Shown in pieces: positions 1 to 9,261 of a stretch of 64,000 nucleotides of DNA; positions within the stretch are counted from its first letter, which is position 1; each line of letters opens with the position of its first letter. The notes below the pieces were generated by a model. It searched no databases and was not told where the DNA came from. It was given only the letters and a program-made list of their open reading frames with translations. Source of the DNA: JBGYPP01 sp041838515 (lineage in GTDB: Bacteria; Bacillota; Clostridia; Lachnospirales; Lachnospiraceae); the NCBI GenBank assembly GCA_041838515.1, contig JBGYPP010000002.1:18333-82332 (forward strand), written 5' to 3'. The translations under genes and the position numbers were made by a program.

Positions 1-2361
1 CATCAGAAATTCACAGGCCTTTTTGATGCGCACGGATTCCAGATAATCGTTAAAGCTCATGCCCAGAGCCGGCTTTGCCGCCCGGTAAAGGCTGTTTTCC
101 CCCATGGACAGGATCTGCGACAACGCCGTCAGGCAGAATCCGCTATCCCCATAATGCCTCTCCACCGCCTCCACGATGCGGTCGCGCAGACCCTCCTCCT
201 GCTGCCTGTCCTCCTCTTCCAGCCGCCTGGCCATAGCCGGCAGGCAGCCCCGCACAAAGTCCAGCAAGTCCTCCATACGCTCAGCCTTGGCCAGCGAGGG
301 GGGCATATGGGCCTCTCCCTCCCCCTCCTTGATGGCCCTGGCTATGGTCAGCCTCAGCATATTTAACAGATGGCCGCCCATGACCCTATCCAGCCTTCTC
401 TGCTCCCAGTTCTCATAAGCCAGCAGCCTGAATATATCCTCCACCTCGGCCAAGTCCGCGCCCCGTATCGCACGCAGAAGATGCAGCTCCGTTTCTATGG
501 GAAAAAACAGACTGTCCTGTCCATTGGGCAATTCCTCCTCCCCCATCAGCGTGCGCAGATCGTGAAAGGCCAGATACTCCGCCGCCCTTCTGGCCCCCTC
601 CCAGGACAGATGCAGCCATAGCGGCCTTTCCACTACCCGGCCCAGCCCCACATAACAGTCCAAGCCCTCCTGTAATAGCAAGAAATCTTGCATTTTCCCC
701 AGGAGTGATCGCAGGATTTCTTGCGAATACCCCTCCAAGGCCGCATTTGCCGCCTCTTCGTATCCCCACTCACCATCCCGGCGTCCTGCCGCCGGTTCCT
801 GGGGCTTCCAGCCAAAGGCCAGGCCTATCATACGCCCCTCCATATCACAGATCAGAGGCATGGCTCCGGACATAGCCCAGGCCATCTCTCCCCCCTGCCT
901 TTGCTCCTCCCAAAAATTTTGCAGGGCATACAAGGCCTTTTGGGGCGCCAGGGAGGGCTGCCCCTGCCACAATTGCGCCGCCTCTCCCAGGTGCATACCC
1001 TTGCCGGAGAGATAGAGGCAGACGGCACAGCAGGCACCCTCCCCCAGGGCGAGTCCGGCTTCCTGCCTATCCCGCTCCCAGTCCTCCTCTCTGTCATATC
1101 CTCCCAACAGCAGGCGGCGCAGCAGCCCCCTCTGCCGCCACTCCATTCCCTGCCGCCAGCCCTTTTGCCACAGATGCGCCTGCTCTACCACCCTGGCCAC
1201 TCCTTCCCAGACACCTAAATCCCCTATGCGCAGCCCCTCCGGCGCATCCTGCCACTCCTCTACGGCCTTTTCCCTATACCGTCCAAAAGCCAAAACAACG
1301 CCCCGCCGCTTTTTCCACAGCCACAGGCATATGGCCAGGCCTGCGGCCAGAGAGCCGGCGGACCACAGCACTATCCAGGCTTTGATATGGTATATCTCCG
1401 ACAGTACCGCATCCAGGGGCAGTATGGAGATGTAGAGAAAGGGATACTTTCCATCCCGCACTGCGCAGGCCACATACCTGTCGCCTCCCAGCCTCAGCTG
1501 CCACTGGCCCTCCCGGCCGCCAATGGCCTCCAAAACTGCCTCTGTGGACACATCCTCCCCCAGGCTTCCCACCTTTTCCTGCACGCCGCCCCGTCCGTCT
1601 AGCCGGGCCATCATGGCCAGGCCCTGCCTGCCCAGTATGCCTGCCTCCAGCTGCCTCTGCAAATTCTGCCGCCGCAGCGCCACGGCTAGTGCGCCTTGGG
1701 GATTCTGAAAAGCTCCATGGGGAAAGGACTGCCATAGGGCCAATTTGGCATACTCCCCCTCCTCCCCCTCCTCTTCGGCCTCCACAGGCAAAATTTCCCT
1801 ATTGTAATACCGGCCTCCCATATCCGCCAGCAGCGCATCCAGACTGCGGCCATCCAAGGGCCCCAGGGTCTGGTACGCCGCCTCGCTGGCAGGAACCACC
1901 ACCCTGTTCTTTACCATATACCCGCCCCGGGGAAAGAACAGGTACACCCCCTCTATGGCATCGTTAAACAGGGAGTACTCCTCTATTTTGTGCAAATATA
2001 AATAAATATCAAAAAATTCCCCTCCAGCATCCTTTTCGCACAGGCTGCGCAGCTCCATGGAATTACTGATATAACTGCCCAGATGGGCCGCCTCCTCAAG
2101 GCCCTGGCCAATCTCCACCGCGGCCATGCGCAGCGCCGTGTGCATCTTGTCCTTTTGGGCCTGTATCAGCAATTGCTCCGCCGTGCGGTATATGGCCAGT
2201 ATGCACAGCAGGGGCAGCAGCAGTATGGATATATACGAAAACAAAAGACCCAGGGAGAGGGGATGGAGCAAAGCCCCCCCTCTCCCTGCGCCTCCGGGCC
2301 AAAACCGGTTTCCTTTCCCTTTCCCCTCCCGTCTGTATCCTGCCTCTGCCGCCCTGCCCAT
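1..2361 (-). CDS. Membrane-anchored AraC-family sensor/regulator (3' end outside window)
   Basis: One frame is open from ATG 2361 to the window edge, giving 787 codons; the C-terminus is missing. A short basic N-terminus leads to a membrane segment at about residues 38-58. An extracytoplasmic domain follows, then a second membrane segment at about 328-350 and a cytoplasmic part. The last visible residues (NDYLESVRIKKACEFLM) are the first half of an AraC DNA-binding domain. This layout is typical of the large YesN-like regulators found beside LplB/LplC sugar transporters, which sense an extracellular ligand and switch on their own operon. The start is supported by GGGAGG five bases upstream. 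It lies 21 bp after the fucosidase stop, so it is the last visible gene of the fucoside operon and its likely regulator. The ligand is inferred only from context. Confidence 0.88.
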   Translation of the reverse strand, partial: MGRAAEAGYRREGKGKGNRFWPGGAGRGGALLHPLSLGLLFSYISILLLPLLCILAIYRTAEQLLIQAQKDKMHTALRMAAVEIGQGLEEAAHLGSYISNSMELRSLCEKDAGGEFFDIYLYLHKIEEYSLFNDAIEGVYLFFPRGGYMVKNRVVVPASEAAYQTLGPLDGRSLDALLADMGGRYYNREILPVEAEEEGEEGEYAKLALWQSFPHGAFQNPQGALAVALRRQNLQRQLEAGILGRQGLAMMARLDGRGGVQEKVGSLGEDVSTEAVLEAIGGREGQWQLRLGGDRYVACAVRDGKYPFLYISILPLDAVLSEIYHIKAWIVLWSAGSLAAGLAICLWLWKKRRGVVLAFGRYREKAVEEWQDAPEGLRIGDLGVWEGVARVVEQAHLWQKGWRQGMEWRQRGLLRRLLLGGYDREEDWERDRQEAGLALGEGACCAVCLYLSGKGMHLGEAAQLWQGQPSLAPQKALYALQNFWEEQRQGGEMAWAMSGAMPLICDMEGRMIGLAFGWKPQEPAAGRRDGEWGYEEAANAALEGYSQEILRSLLGKMQDFLLLQEGLDCYVGLGRVVERPLWLHLSWEGARRAAEYLAFHDLRTLMGEEELPNGQDSLFFPIETELHLLRAIRGADLAEVEDIFRLLAYENWEQRRLDRVMGGHLLNMLRLTIARAIKEGEGEAHMPPSLAKAERMEDLLDFVRGCLPAMARRLEEEDRQQEEGLRDRIVEAVERHYGDSGFCLTALSQILSMGENSLYRAAKPALGMSFNDYLESVRIKKACEFLM

Positions 2362-2382
2362 CTGTCCTCCCTGCGACTTTCC

Positions 2383-3687
2383 TTACTGCACATCTATGGC
2401 CAATACATAATCCACATGATCCGGCAGCACGGGATCCTCACCCAGATCGGCAAAGAGAAGATCCGGATAATCGCTGTGCACCCAGCTAGTGGATATGCCC
2501 ACCTCACAGCCGTCATACAGGCTGCGCATGCGCAGCACCTTTTCCTTAGGTATGCCCAGTATGGGAGCGGGCCCCAGGGTGTTTTCAAACATATGTATGT
2601 AATACCTCTTGCCCTTTTGGGTCACACGGCCATAATCCGGCTTGGGTATGTCCGCCTTGCCACAGCCATAGATGGATTCGCCGTTCTTGTCCATCCAGCG
2701 GCCTATATCCTCCAAAATGGCCTGGGCCCGCTCCGGCACCCGGCCACGGGCATCCGGCCCTATGTTGAGCAGCATATTGCCGCCCTTGGACACACATTCC
2801 ACCAATTTCTTGATCAGCATGGGGGCCGGCTTGTAAAAATTGTCCCGCCCATGATATCCCCAGTTATTGTTCATGGTAATGCAGGCCTCCCAGACCAGAG
2901 GCCGCCCCTGGGCATCCAATATGCCCTCCGGGGGCAGCATCTTCTCCGGAGAGATGAAATCCCCATGGTAGGGCGTGGGATTGCACTCCGCCAGAGATCC
3001 CCTGCCCTCCCCGCTGACCTCCAGCCTATTGTCTATAATAACATCCGGCTGGTGGCGGCGCACCATCTCTATCAGCTTGGAAGCCCCCCAGGCCTCCCCC
3101 CGCAGGTGGTCATAAGAGAAATCAAACCACAGCAGATCCAGCTTGCCGTATTTTGTGCATATCTCCTCCACCTGATTGTACAGATGCTGAGTATACCTCG
3201 CAAAATCCCTTCCCTCGTTGCTATAGGCCGGGTTGTTCCGCATGGGATGGTACCTGTCGCCATAATGGGGGTAGTCCTCATGATACCAGTCGATCAGCGT
3301 GAAATACAGGCCCACCCTCAGCCCCTCAGCCCGCACGGCATCCACAAACTCCCGCACCAAATCCCGTCCGGCCTTGGTATTGGTGGCCTTAAACGAACTG
3401 TACTGGCTGTCAAAGAGGCAGAAGCCGTCATGGTGCTTGGCCGTCAGCACCACATACTGCATACCGGCCCTTTTGGCCAGCCTGGCCCATTCCCTGGGAT
3501 TGTAATCCACCGGGTCAAATTCCTCAAAATATTGCTGATACTCCTCCTTGGGCATCTCCTCCACGCTGCGGACCCACTCCCCCCTGGCCGGTATGGCATA
3601 AAGACCCCAGTGTATGAACATACCGAAGCGGGCCTGGGTATACCAGGCCATACGCGCATTATAGGCCTCCCTGTCAAATACAAACAT
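2383..3687 (-). CDS. Alpha-L-fucosidase, GH29
   Basis: A glycoside hydrolase family 29 enzyme of 434 residues, which releases alpha-linked L-fucose. The family fingerprint is clear: FGMFIHWGLY near residue 21, TAKHHDGF at about 82-89, and LDLLWFD ending at about residue 189, whose Asp is the expected catalytic nucleophile of GH29. No signal peptide is visible, so the enzyme should act in the cytoplasm on imported fucosylated sugars. It is shorter than many secreted fucosidases and has no added C-terminal binding domain. GGAGG lies nine bases before ATG 3687. It follows the LplC-type permease by 18 bp and precedes the AraC regulator by 21 bp, as the catabolic gene of a transporter operon. Exact linkage specificity cannot be read from the sequence. 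Confidence 0.93.
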   Translation of the reverse strand: MFVFDREAYNARMAWYTQARFGMFIHWGLYAIPARGEWVRSVEEMPKEEYQQYFEEFDPVDYNPREWARLAKRAGMQYVVLTAKHHDGFCLFDSQYSSFKATNTKAGRDLVREFVDAVRAEGLRVGLYFTLIDWYHEDYPHYGDRYHPMRNNPAYSNEGRDFARYTQHLYNQVEEICTKYGKLDLLWFDFSYDHLRGEAWGASKLIEMVRRHQPDVIIDNRLEVSGEGRGSLAECNPTPYHGDFISPEKMLPPEGILDAQGRPLVWEACITMNNNWGYHGRDNFYKPAPMLIKKLVECVSKGGNMLLNIGPDARGRVPERAQAILEDIGRWMDKNGESIYGCGKADIPKPDYGRVTQKGKRYYIHMFENTLGPAPILGIPKEKVLRMRSLYDGCEVGISTSWVHSDYPDLLFADLGEDPVLPDHVDYVLAIDVQ

Positions 3688-3705
3688 ACGTTCCTGCCTC
3701 CTTCT

Positions 3706-4647
3706 CTAACCCTTGACCGCACCTATCATCACGCCCTTGACAAAGTATTTTTGCACAAAGGGATACATACACAGCACCGGCAGACTGGCCACCACTATGG
3801 TGGAATACTTGAGCAAATCCGTCAACCCCCGCATCTTGGCTATGGCCGAGGCATCGCTCATCATGGTGAAATCTATTTGATTTAATATCAAAATATCCCT
3901 GAGCACCACCTGCAGGGGCTGCAAAGCCTGGCTTTTCAGATAAATCATGGCATCGAAATACGAATTCCACCGGCTCACGCCGTAATACAGCGCCAGCACG
4001 GCCAGTATGGGCTTGGAGAGAGGCACCACCACCTGAATCAGGTATTGGAAAGGCGTACAGCCGTCCAACTGACCCGCCTCATACAGCTCGTCCGGTATGG
4101 AATTGACGAAATAGGTGCGGCAGATAATCATATTATAGGTGGACATGGCCGTGGGTATGAGCATGGCCCAGCGGGTATTCAGCAGACCCAGCCTGTTGAC
4201 CAGCATATAGCTGGGTATCAGACCCCCGGAAAAATACATGGTGAATACAAAAATCATGGCCACCTTGTTCCTGGCCGTAAACTCCTTGCGGGATAAGGGG
4301 TAGGCGCAGAGCACCGTCATCACCAGGTTCAGCGCCGTGCCCACCACCATATAGTAGAGGGAATTGCCAAAGCCGGTCAATATATTTTTGTTTTTAAATA
4401 CCGCCTCGTACCCCCGCAGGGTGGGCCTCACCGGCCACAGCCACACCTGGTTGGATATCACCGCCTGTGGATCGGAAAAGGAGGCGCTGACTATATAGAC
4501 CAGGGGCAGAGCCACCACCAACAGAACCAGAGCCAAAACAGCGTACACGCTGCTGATAAACAGCCTATCCCCCAAAGGCGCCCGGGCGAATTTTGCCCAG
4601 TCAGATTTGGTCCGGGCAATACCTGCCCTCACTGTATTCCTAGCCAT
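3706..4647 (-). CDS. Carbohydrate ABC transporter permease, LplC/YtcP type
   Basis: One of the two membrane subunits of a sugar ABC importer, about 313 residues with six predicted membrane helices. The coupling-loop (EAA) motif is seen as YEAGQLDGCTPFQYLIQ followed by PLSKPILA, which docks the transporter ATPase. The protein begins with a hydrophilic stretch and ends in VKGVMIGAVKG, typical of LplC relatives. ATG 4647 is chosen over a GTG one codon upstream because it follows AAGGGGG at a workable distance. It starts 12 bp after the LplB-type permease and is followed by the fucosidase. No ATPase gene is present; members of this subfamily usually share a general MsmK-like ATPase encoded elsewhere. 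Confidence 0.92.
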   Translation of the reverse strand: MARNTVRAGIARTKSDWAKFARAPLGDRLFISSVYAVLALVLLVVALPLVYIVSASFSDPQAVISNQVWLWPVRPTLRGYEAVFKNKNILTGFGNSLYYMVVGTALNLVMTVLCAYPLSRKEFTARNKVAMIFVFTMYFSGGLIPSYMLVNRLGLLNTRWAMLIPTAMSTYNMIICRTYFVNSIPDELYEAGQLDGCTPFQYLIQVVVPLSKPILAVLALYYGVSRWNSYFDAMIYLKSQALQPLQVVLRDILILNQIDFTMMSDASAIAKMRGLTDLLKYSTIVVASLPVLCMYPFVQKYFVKGVMIGAVKG

Positions 4648-4659
4648 CACTCCCCCTTT

Positions 4660-5589
4660 CTACCACAGGCTGGTTTCCGTGGTTTTCTTGGCCATCCAGT
4701 TGACCGCCACCAGCATGACAAAGGCCACCAGGGATTGGAACAAACCCGCAGCCGTAGAGAAGCCGTAATCCGCATTGACCAGGCCCACCTTGTAGACAAA
4801 GGTGGCTATAACCTCGGAGCGGGAGATATTCATACTGTTTTGCATCAAAAATACCTTGTCAAAACCTATATTGATGATGCTGCCGCAGGCAAAAATCAGC
4901 ATGGTGACTATGGTTGGCCGTATGGAGGGAAGATCCACATGCCATATCCTCTGCATACGGCTGGCCCCATCCACTATGGCCGCCTCCCTCAACTCCGGGC
5001 TGACTCCGGCCAGCGCCGCGATATAGATGATGGCCGCATATCCGGCCGTCTGCCAAACGCCGCTCCAGACATAGAGGCTGCGGAATAGGGCGGGATTGCC
5101 AAAGAAATTCACCGGCTCCTGCCCAAACAGCGCCAGCAGCTTATTGATAATGCCCAGCCGCAGATCCGTGATCTGCATCAATATGCCCACCATGACCACC
5201 GTGGAGATAAAATAGGGCGCATAGGTCACCATCTGCACCAATTTTTTGAAGCGTACCGCCTTGATCTCATTCAGCCCCAGAGCCAGCAATATGGGTATAG
5301 GGAAGGAGGCCAGCAGTGAGTAAAAACCCAGAATCAATGTGTTCATAATGATTTTGGAGCTGGAGGGGGAGAAGAGAAACTGCCGAAAATGCCTCAGCCC
5401 CACCCAATCGCTGCCCCAAATGCCCTTGCGTATGCTGTAATCCTTAAAGGCCAGCACTATACCCCCCATAGGTATATATGCGAAGATGATCGCATATAGC
5501 AGGGGCAGGGAAATAATCAGCCAGAATTGCCAGTTAGCATTTTTTATTCCCTTTTTCTTTGTTTTGTTTGCAAATATCTGCCCTGCCAT
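4660..5589 (-). CDS. Carbohydrate ABC transporter permease, LplB type
   Basis: The partner membrane subunit of the same sugar importer, 309 residues. The N-terminus carries the LplB hallmark PLLYAIIFAYIPMGGIVLAF with FKDYSIRKGIWGS after it. The EAA loop reads REAAIVDGASRMQRIWHVDLP. Six membrane helices are apparent. The start at 5589 has GGAGG six bases upstream. The gene lies 146 bp downstream of the binding-protein gene, across a GC-rich, hairpin-forming spacer that could separate the expression levels of binding protein and permeases. LplB/LplC pairs import oligosaccharides or aldouronates; with GH29 beside them, a fucosylated saccharide is the reasonable inference. Confidence 0.93.
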   Translation of the reverse strand: MAGQIFANKTKKKGIKNANWQFWLIISLPLLYAIIFAYIPMGGIVLAFKDYSIRKGIWGSDWVGLRHFRQFLFSPSSSKIIMNTLILGFYSLLASFPIPILLALGLNEIKAVRFKKLVQMVTYAPYFISTVVMVGILMQITDLRLGIINKLLALFGQEPVNFFGNPALFRSLYVWSGVWQTAGYAAIIYIAALAGVSPELREAAIVDGASRMQRIWHVDLPSIRPTIVTMLIFACGSIINIGFDKVFLMQNSMNISRSEVIATFVYKVGLVNADYGFSTAAGLFQSLVAFVMLVAVNWMAKKTTETSLW

Positions 5590-5632
5590 AACTGCCCTCC
5601 CCTATACCGCGCCTATCGCATCCCTGTATATA

Positions 5633-5720
5633 GGCAAGGGGGCCGCTGTAGGAAGCGCCCCCCTTTTGCCCGCCGCATACTCCCTATTGCGGCTGCGGCC
5701 CCCTAGCCTGCCGCAAGCCC
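5633..5720 (-). promoter_or_regulatory. Intercistronic hairpin cluster
   Basis: Between the binding-protein stop (5736) and the LplB start (5589) the transcript can fold into a long stem: GGCAAGGGGGCCGCT at 5633-5647 pairs almost fully with AGCGCCCCCCTTTTGCC at 5654-5670. Smaller CCGCA/TGCGG stems lie at 5672-5720. There is no U-run, so it is unlikely to be a full terminator. Hairpins at this place in sugar operons are known to shield the abundant binding-protein message from 3' decay; that role here is inference. Confidence 0.5.
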
Positions 5721-5735
5721 CGCCGGTTGTGCGCC

Positions 5736-7433
5736 TTAGTTTTGCCTGTCCAGAGCGGTCTGGTAGGTGGCCAGCAGCATATCCAATCCCAGATTGGCAA
5801 ACCCGTCCACATAGGCATCCCAATCTTTCTCCAGGCTCTTAGCTCCGGTGATAAAGGCCACGCGGTTCTCTTCAATATAGTTCTGCAATTCCACGCCTAT
5901 GGTCTGTATGGCGCTGGCCTCTTCCTCTGTCAGCTTGAGCCTGGGCAGTATATCCCAATCCCCCTCTTTCTGGGCATAGGGCTCCATCTTTTCCTTGCTG
6001 GCGTCATAGAGCAGCTTCTCCAGGCCTGCGCTGGTGCCCACGTCCACATCCGCATCCGTGGCCTCGCCCAACCTGTAGGAGGCCGGGAAGTATTTTACCT
6101 GCACATCCTGCCAGTCGTGATTTTGGGCCTCGCCGGAATAGAGGTTTAATACCCTGTACAGTGCCGGCTCGCCGTTCAAGCCCTTCTCTCCCTCGGGATT
6201 GAGCACCCAGTCCTCGCCCTCCACTGCGCCGTACTGGGAAGAAAGCGCGCCCTCAGTGGTAAAGAAGTAGTCCACCCAGCGCAGAGCGGCCTCGGGATAC
6301 TGGCACTTGTCGGTGATAAAGAAATCACCGGCGCCCACGCCCTGGTACTTCATCCAAGTGGCCAGCCGCACGCCCTGAGGACCTTCGATAGGGGCTATCA
6401 CCTGGTAATGCCTATAGGTTTCATTGGAGGCGTCCGCATCCAAATGATTGGAGATGGTGCCGGTGGGCAGGAAGAGCACGGGTTCGCCCTCCTGGTTCAC
6501 CAAAGCTTTCATCTGCTCCTCTGTCTGGGTAAAATTGCCGTCATAGATGGCGCCCAACTCGTACAGGGAGTTCATATATTCCAGAGCCGCCTTGTACTCC
6601 TCGGTATTGGCTATGGTAGCCACCTTGCCCTCAGGATTCTTGCCTATCAGCACATCATACTCCTGGGTCTTGGCCGGGGAGAGGATAAAGGCGTTGGTGA
6701 TCCAGTCCTCAAAGCGGGAATGCCATCCGGTCTTGGAACCGCCTATGGCTATGCCATTGGGATTGACCTCCAGGAACTTTTTGCACACATCATAGAACTC
6801 CTGTGTGGTTTCCGGCACCTCCACACCCATCTTGTCCAGCCAATAGGTGTTGACCCACATCTTCTTGCCGAAGCGACAGTGGAAGCACTCGTTCAAACCG
6901 CTGATGGCGTAGATATGCCCGTCCGTCTGCCTGGTGGAATCTATGTAATCCGCCATGGCCTTGGTATAGTTGGGCATATTCGGCTCTATCAGATCGTCCA
7001 GCTGCATCAGCAGGCCCTCTTTTACGCCATATTTGGCCTGGTCCGGACTGGCAAACATGATGACGTCGGGATAATCCCCGGTGCTGAAAGCCAGATTCAA
7101 TTTGGTTTCCCAGTCATCACGGCCGGCGGTTTCAAAGATCATCTTGATACCGGTCTTTTCCTCCATATACTTGGTAAAATCGTTAGTGGCAAAATCCTCC
7201 ACGTTGGGCATAGACACGCAGAACATACGCAGCTCTATGGGCTGGGTAACTATAGGATACTGCCCCGCTTCTGTCAAAATACCCTCCTGGGCCTGGGCGT
7301 TCTCCCCGGCAGCGCTCTGTGCCGCCTGGGTACCGCTGTCCGCAGCGTTCTGCCCGCCGCAGGCTGCCAAGGACAAGGCCATGGCTCCGGCCAATCCCCA
7401 GGCCGCCAGCTTGTGCAACCAATCTCTCTTCAT
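5736..7433 (-). CDS. Extracellular sugar-binding lipoprotein (LplA-like)
   Basis: The substrate-binding component of the ABC importer, 565 residues. The first 25 residues form a lipoprotein signal with a lipobox SLAAC, so Cys25 is expected to be lipidated after cleavage. A low-complexity spacer (QNAADSGTQAAQSAAGENA) follows. The rest has the family-1 extracellular solute-binding look: an AFSTGDYPDVIMFASPDQ region and a WVDYFFTTEGALSSQYG region that usually lines the ligand cleft. The length fits the large LplA-type proteins paired with LplB/LplC. GGAGG precedes ATG 7433. It is the first gene of the operon, followed by two permeases, GH29 and the AraC regulator. The ligand is unknown; a fucosylated glycan is inferred from context. 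Confidence 0.9.
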   Translation of the reverse strand: MKRDWLHKLAAWGLAGAMALSLAACGGQNAADSGTQAAQSAAGENAQAQEGILTEAGQYPIVTQPIELRMFCVSMPNVEDFATNDFTKYMEEKTGIKMIFETAGRDDWETKLNLAFSTGDYPDVIMFASPDQAKYGVKEGLLMQLDDLIEPNMPNYTKAMADYIDSTRQTDGHIYAISGLNECFHCRFGKKMWVNTYWLDKMGVEVPETTQEFYDVCKKFLEVNPNGIAIGGSKTGWHSRFEDWITNAFILSPAKTQEYDVLIGKNPEGKVATIANTEEYKAALEYMNSLYELGAIYDGNFTQTEEQMKALVNQEGEPVLFLPTGTISNHLDADASNETYRHYQVIAPIEGPQGVRLATWMKYQGVGAGDFFITDKCQYPEAALRWVDYFFTTEGALSSQYGAVEGEDWVLNPEGEKGLNGEPALYRVLNLYSGEAQNHDWQDVQVKYFPASYRLGEATDADVDVGTSAGLEKLLYDASKEKMEPYAQKEGDWDILPRLKLTEEEASAIQTIGVELQNYIEENRVAFITGAKSLEKDWDAYVDGFANLGLDMLLATYQTALDRQN

Positions 7434-7474
7434 ACCCCTTTCCTCCTTTTGTGGGATTTGTAGTGTTTACGCCT

Positions 7475-7502
7475 ATTCTAGCATGCTTTTTCATACAAAT
7501 AA
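7475..7502 (-). promoter_or_regulatory. Weak candidate promoter of the fucoside operon
   Basis: On the minus strand a TAGAAT -10 element at 7475-7480 is preceded, after 16 bp, by TTATTT at 7497-7502. The -10 is good and the -35 poor, as expected for an activator-dependent promoter such as one served by the AraC regulator downstream. The predicted leader to ATG 7433 is about 35 bases. No consensus cre site was recognised. The rest of the 7434-7629 gap is AT-rich and without a gene. Confidence 0.35.
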
Positions 7503-7629
7503 CACATACATTTTTTGTTTTTTCCATACGATTTGGCATATTCTGCCCAAACCCAGGCCTTTTTTTGCCCCACAGCCTTGCAAACAGGGCAATATTGTAC
7601 AATCCGGCCCGCCCTGCACCCGCAACAAA

Positions 7630-7689
7630 ATACGCCCCCTCCTCCGGCGGACTGCCCATAGGGCAGCCCCTGCGGAACAGGGGGCGCAT
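7630..7689 (-). terminator. Terminator-like stem-loop downstream of the uracil permease
   Basis: ATACGCCCCCT (7630-7640) pairs with AGGGGGCGCAT (7679-7689), with an inner CTGCCC-TAT-GGGCAG hairpin at 7653-7667. Read on the minus strand the long stem is followed by TTTTGTT. Read on the plus strand it is followed by a six-T run. It separates the permease gene from the fucoside operon promoter. Confidence 0.55.
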
Positions 7690-7782
7690 GCTTTTTTCGT
7701 AAATCAGTACTCCAGGGAGCTGAAGCCGCCCAGGGCAAGCAGCGTATGGGCGGATCCCTCTATGCCCCGGCTGGCCTCTTTC

Positions 7783-9180
7783 TTATTCTCTCTTGGTCAC
7801 GGCGAAGTTTACTCCGGTATCCGAGCGGCCGGCCTCGTCAAAATGGTAATCCTTGCCGGGCAGCAGAGCATTGAGCAGTATGCCCACCAGAGCGCCCACG
7901 GCCAGGCCGGAGAGGCTGATGGTCAGGCCGCCTACGGAGAAAATCACTGCACGGGCAGCGCTGTAATTGATACCTATGGACAGCACCAGTATCAGCGCAG
8001 CCACGATGATATTGCGGCTCTTGCTGAAATCTACCTTGGTTTCTACGATATTGCGCACGCCTACGGCAGAGATCATGCCATACAGCACCAGGGATACGCC
8101 GCCGCCGGCCGCCGTGGGCATACAGCCTATCAGCGCAGCCACCTTGGGAGAAAAACTGAACAGGATGGCAAAGGCCGCAGCGATTCGGATCACCCTGGGG
8201 TCATACACCTTGGTGAGGGAGAGCACGCCGGTATTTTCCCCATAGGTGGTGTTGGCCGGCGCGCCGAATAGCGCGGCCAGGCTGGTGGCCAGACCATCCC
8301 CCAACAGAGTCCTGTGCAGGCCGGGCTTTTGGAAATAATTGATCTTTACTGTGGAAGATATGGCGGAGATATCGCCTATATGCTCCATCATGGTGGCCAG
8401 GGCTATGGGCATAATGGTGAAGATGGCCGTCACCATCTTGGAGGTATCTCCCTGGCCCAATATGGAGAATACGGTCTGGTCCCAGAAAACGGGCCAGCCC
8501 ACCCAGGCCGCCTCGGCCACAGGTGTGAAATCCACCTTGCCCATCAGCGCTGCCAGCGTATAGGAACCCACAACGCCTATGATAATGGGCAGGATCTTTA
8601 CCATACCCTTACCCCAGATATTGCTGGCCACCACCAAGACGATGGCCACCACGGCGATCAGCGGATCTGTGGCACAGTTGTCCACAGCCGACTGTGAAAG
8701 GGTCAGGCCTATAGCTATAATAATGGGGCCGGTGACTATGGGAGGGAAGAAACGCAGCACGGCTTCCGTGCCGAAGACCTTGATGCAAAAAGCAAAAACC
8801 AGATATACCAGGCCGGCGCAGGCCACGCCCAAGGAGGCATAGGGCAGCATCTCCCTATTGGGAACCAGATTGCCCGCCGAGTCCGCTACAAAGGGCGCTA
8901 TGGCCGCATACCCGCCCAAAAAAGCAAAGGAAGATCCCAAAAAGGCCGGCACCTTGCCCTTACACAGCAGGTGGAACAGCAATGTGCCCAGGCCGGCAAA
9001 CAAAAGTGTGGTGGACACGTGCAGGCCGGTCAGCATGGGCACCAGCACTGTCGCTCCGAACATGGCAAACATATGCTGGGCTCCCAGCAGCAGCATCTTG
9101 GGCATACCCAGGCTTCTGGCATCGTAAATGCCCTCCAGATCCGCCCCAGCAAAGGCAGGCTGTCGCTTCTCTCTCTTCAT
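7783..9180 (-). CDS. uraA: Uracil permease, NCS2/UraA family
   Basis: A nucleobase:cation symporter-2 protein of 465 residues that imports uracil. The UraA/PyrP signature GAPANTTYGENTGV is present; its Glu contacts the nucleobase in the E. coli structure. ALATMMEHIGDI carries the second conserved Glu. About 14 membrane segments are apparent, beginning at GAQHMFAMFGATVLVPML. The tail is hydrophilic. GTGAGG precedes ATG 9180. The gene stands alone between two terminator/promoter regions, so it is probably a single-gene unit. No PyrR-binding attenuator was recognised in its leader. The match favours uracil over xanthine because of the NTTYGEN motif. Confidence 0.94.
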   Translation of the reverse strand: MKREKRQPAFAGADLEGIYDARSLGMPKMLLLGAQHMFAMFGATVLVPMLTGLHVSTTLLFAGLGTLLFHLLCKGKVPAFLGSSFAFLGGYAAIAPFVADSAGNLVPNREMLPYASLGVACAGLVYLVFAFCIKVFGTEAVLRFFPPIVTGPIIIAIGLTLSQSAVDNCATDPLIAVVAIVLVVASNIWGKGMVKILPIIIGVVGSYTLAALMGKVDFTPVAEAAWVGWPVFWDQTVFSILGQGDTSKMVTAIFTIMPIALATMMEHIGDISAISSTVKINYFQKPGLHRTLLGDGLATSLAALFGAPANTTYGENTGVLSLTKVYDPRVIRIAAAFAILFSFSPKVAALIGCMPTAAGGGVSLVLYGMISAVGVRNIVETKVDFSKSRNIIVAALILVLSIGINYSAARAVIFSVGGLTISLSGLAVGALVGILLNALLPGKDYHFDEAGRSDTGVNFAVTKRE

Positions 9181-9261
9181 AAAACCTCACATTCTCTTGT
9201 CAAAGGAGCCGGAACCAAAAATCCGTCCGCCCGGACTCCCATTTTTTGTTTCCAACTGTTT

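Noticed and set aside
2083..3885. A 600-codon open frame on the plus strand
   Set aside because: Antisense to the GH29 gene and its neighbours; low-quality composition and no ribosome site.
9181..9261. PyrR-type attenuator before uraA
   Set aside because: No anti-antiterminator consensus was found, only a short hairpin with a weak T-run.
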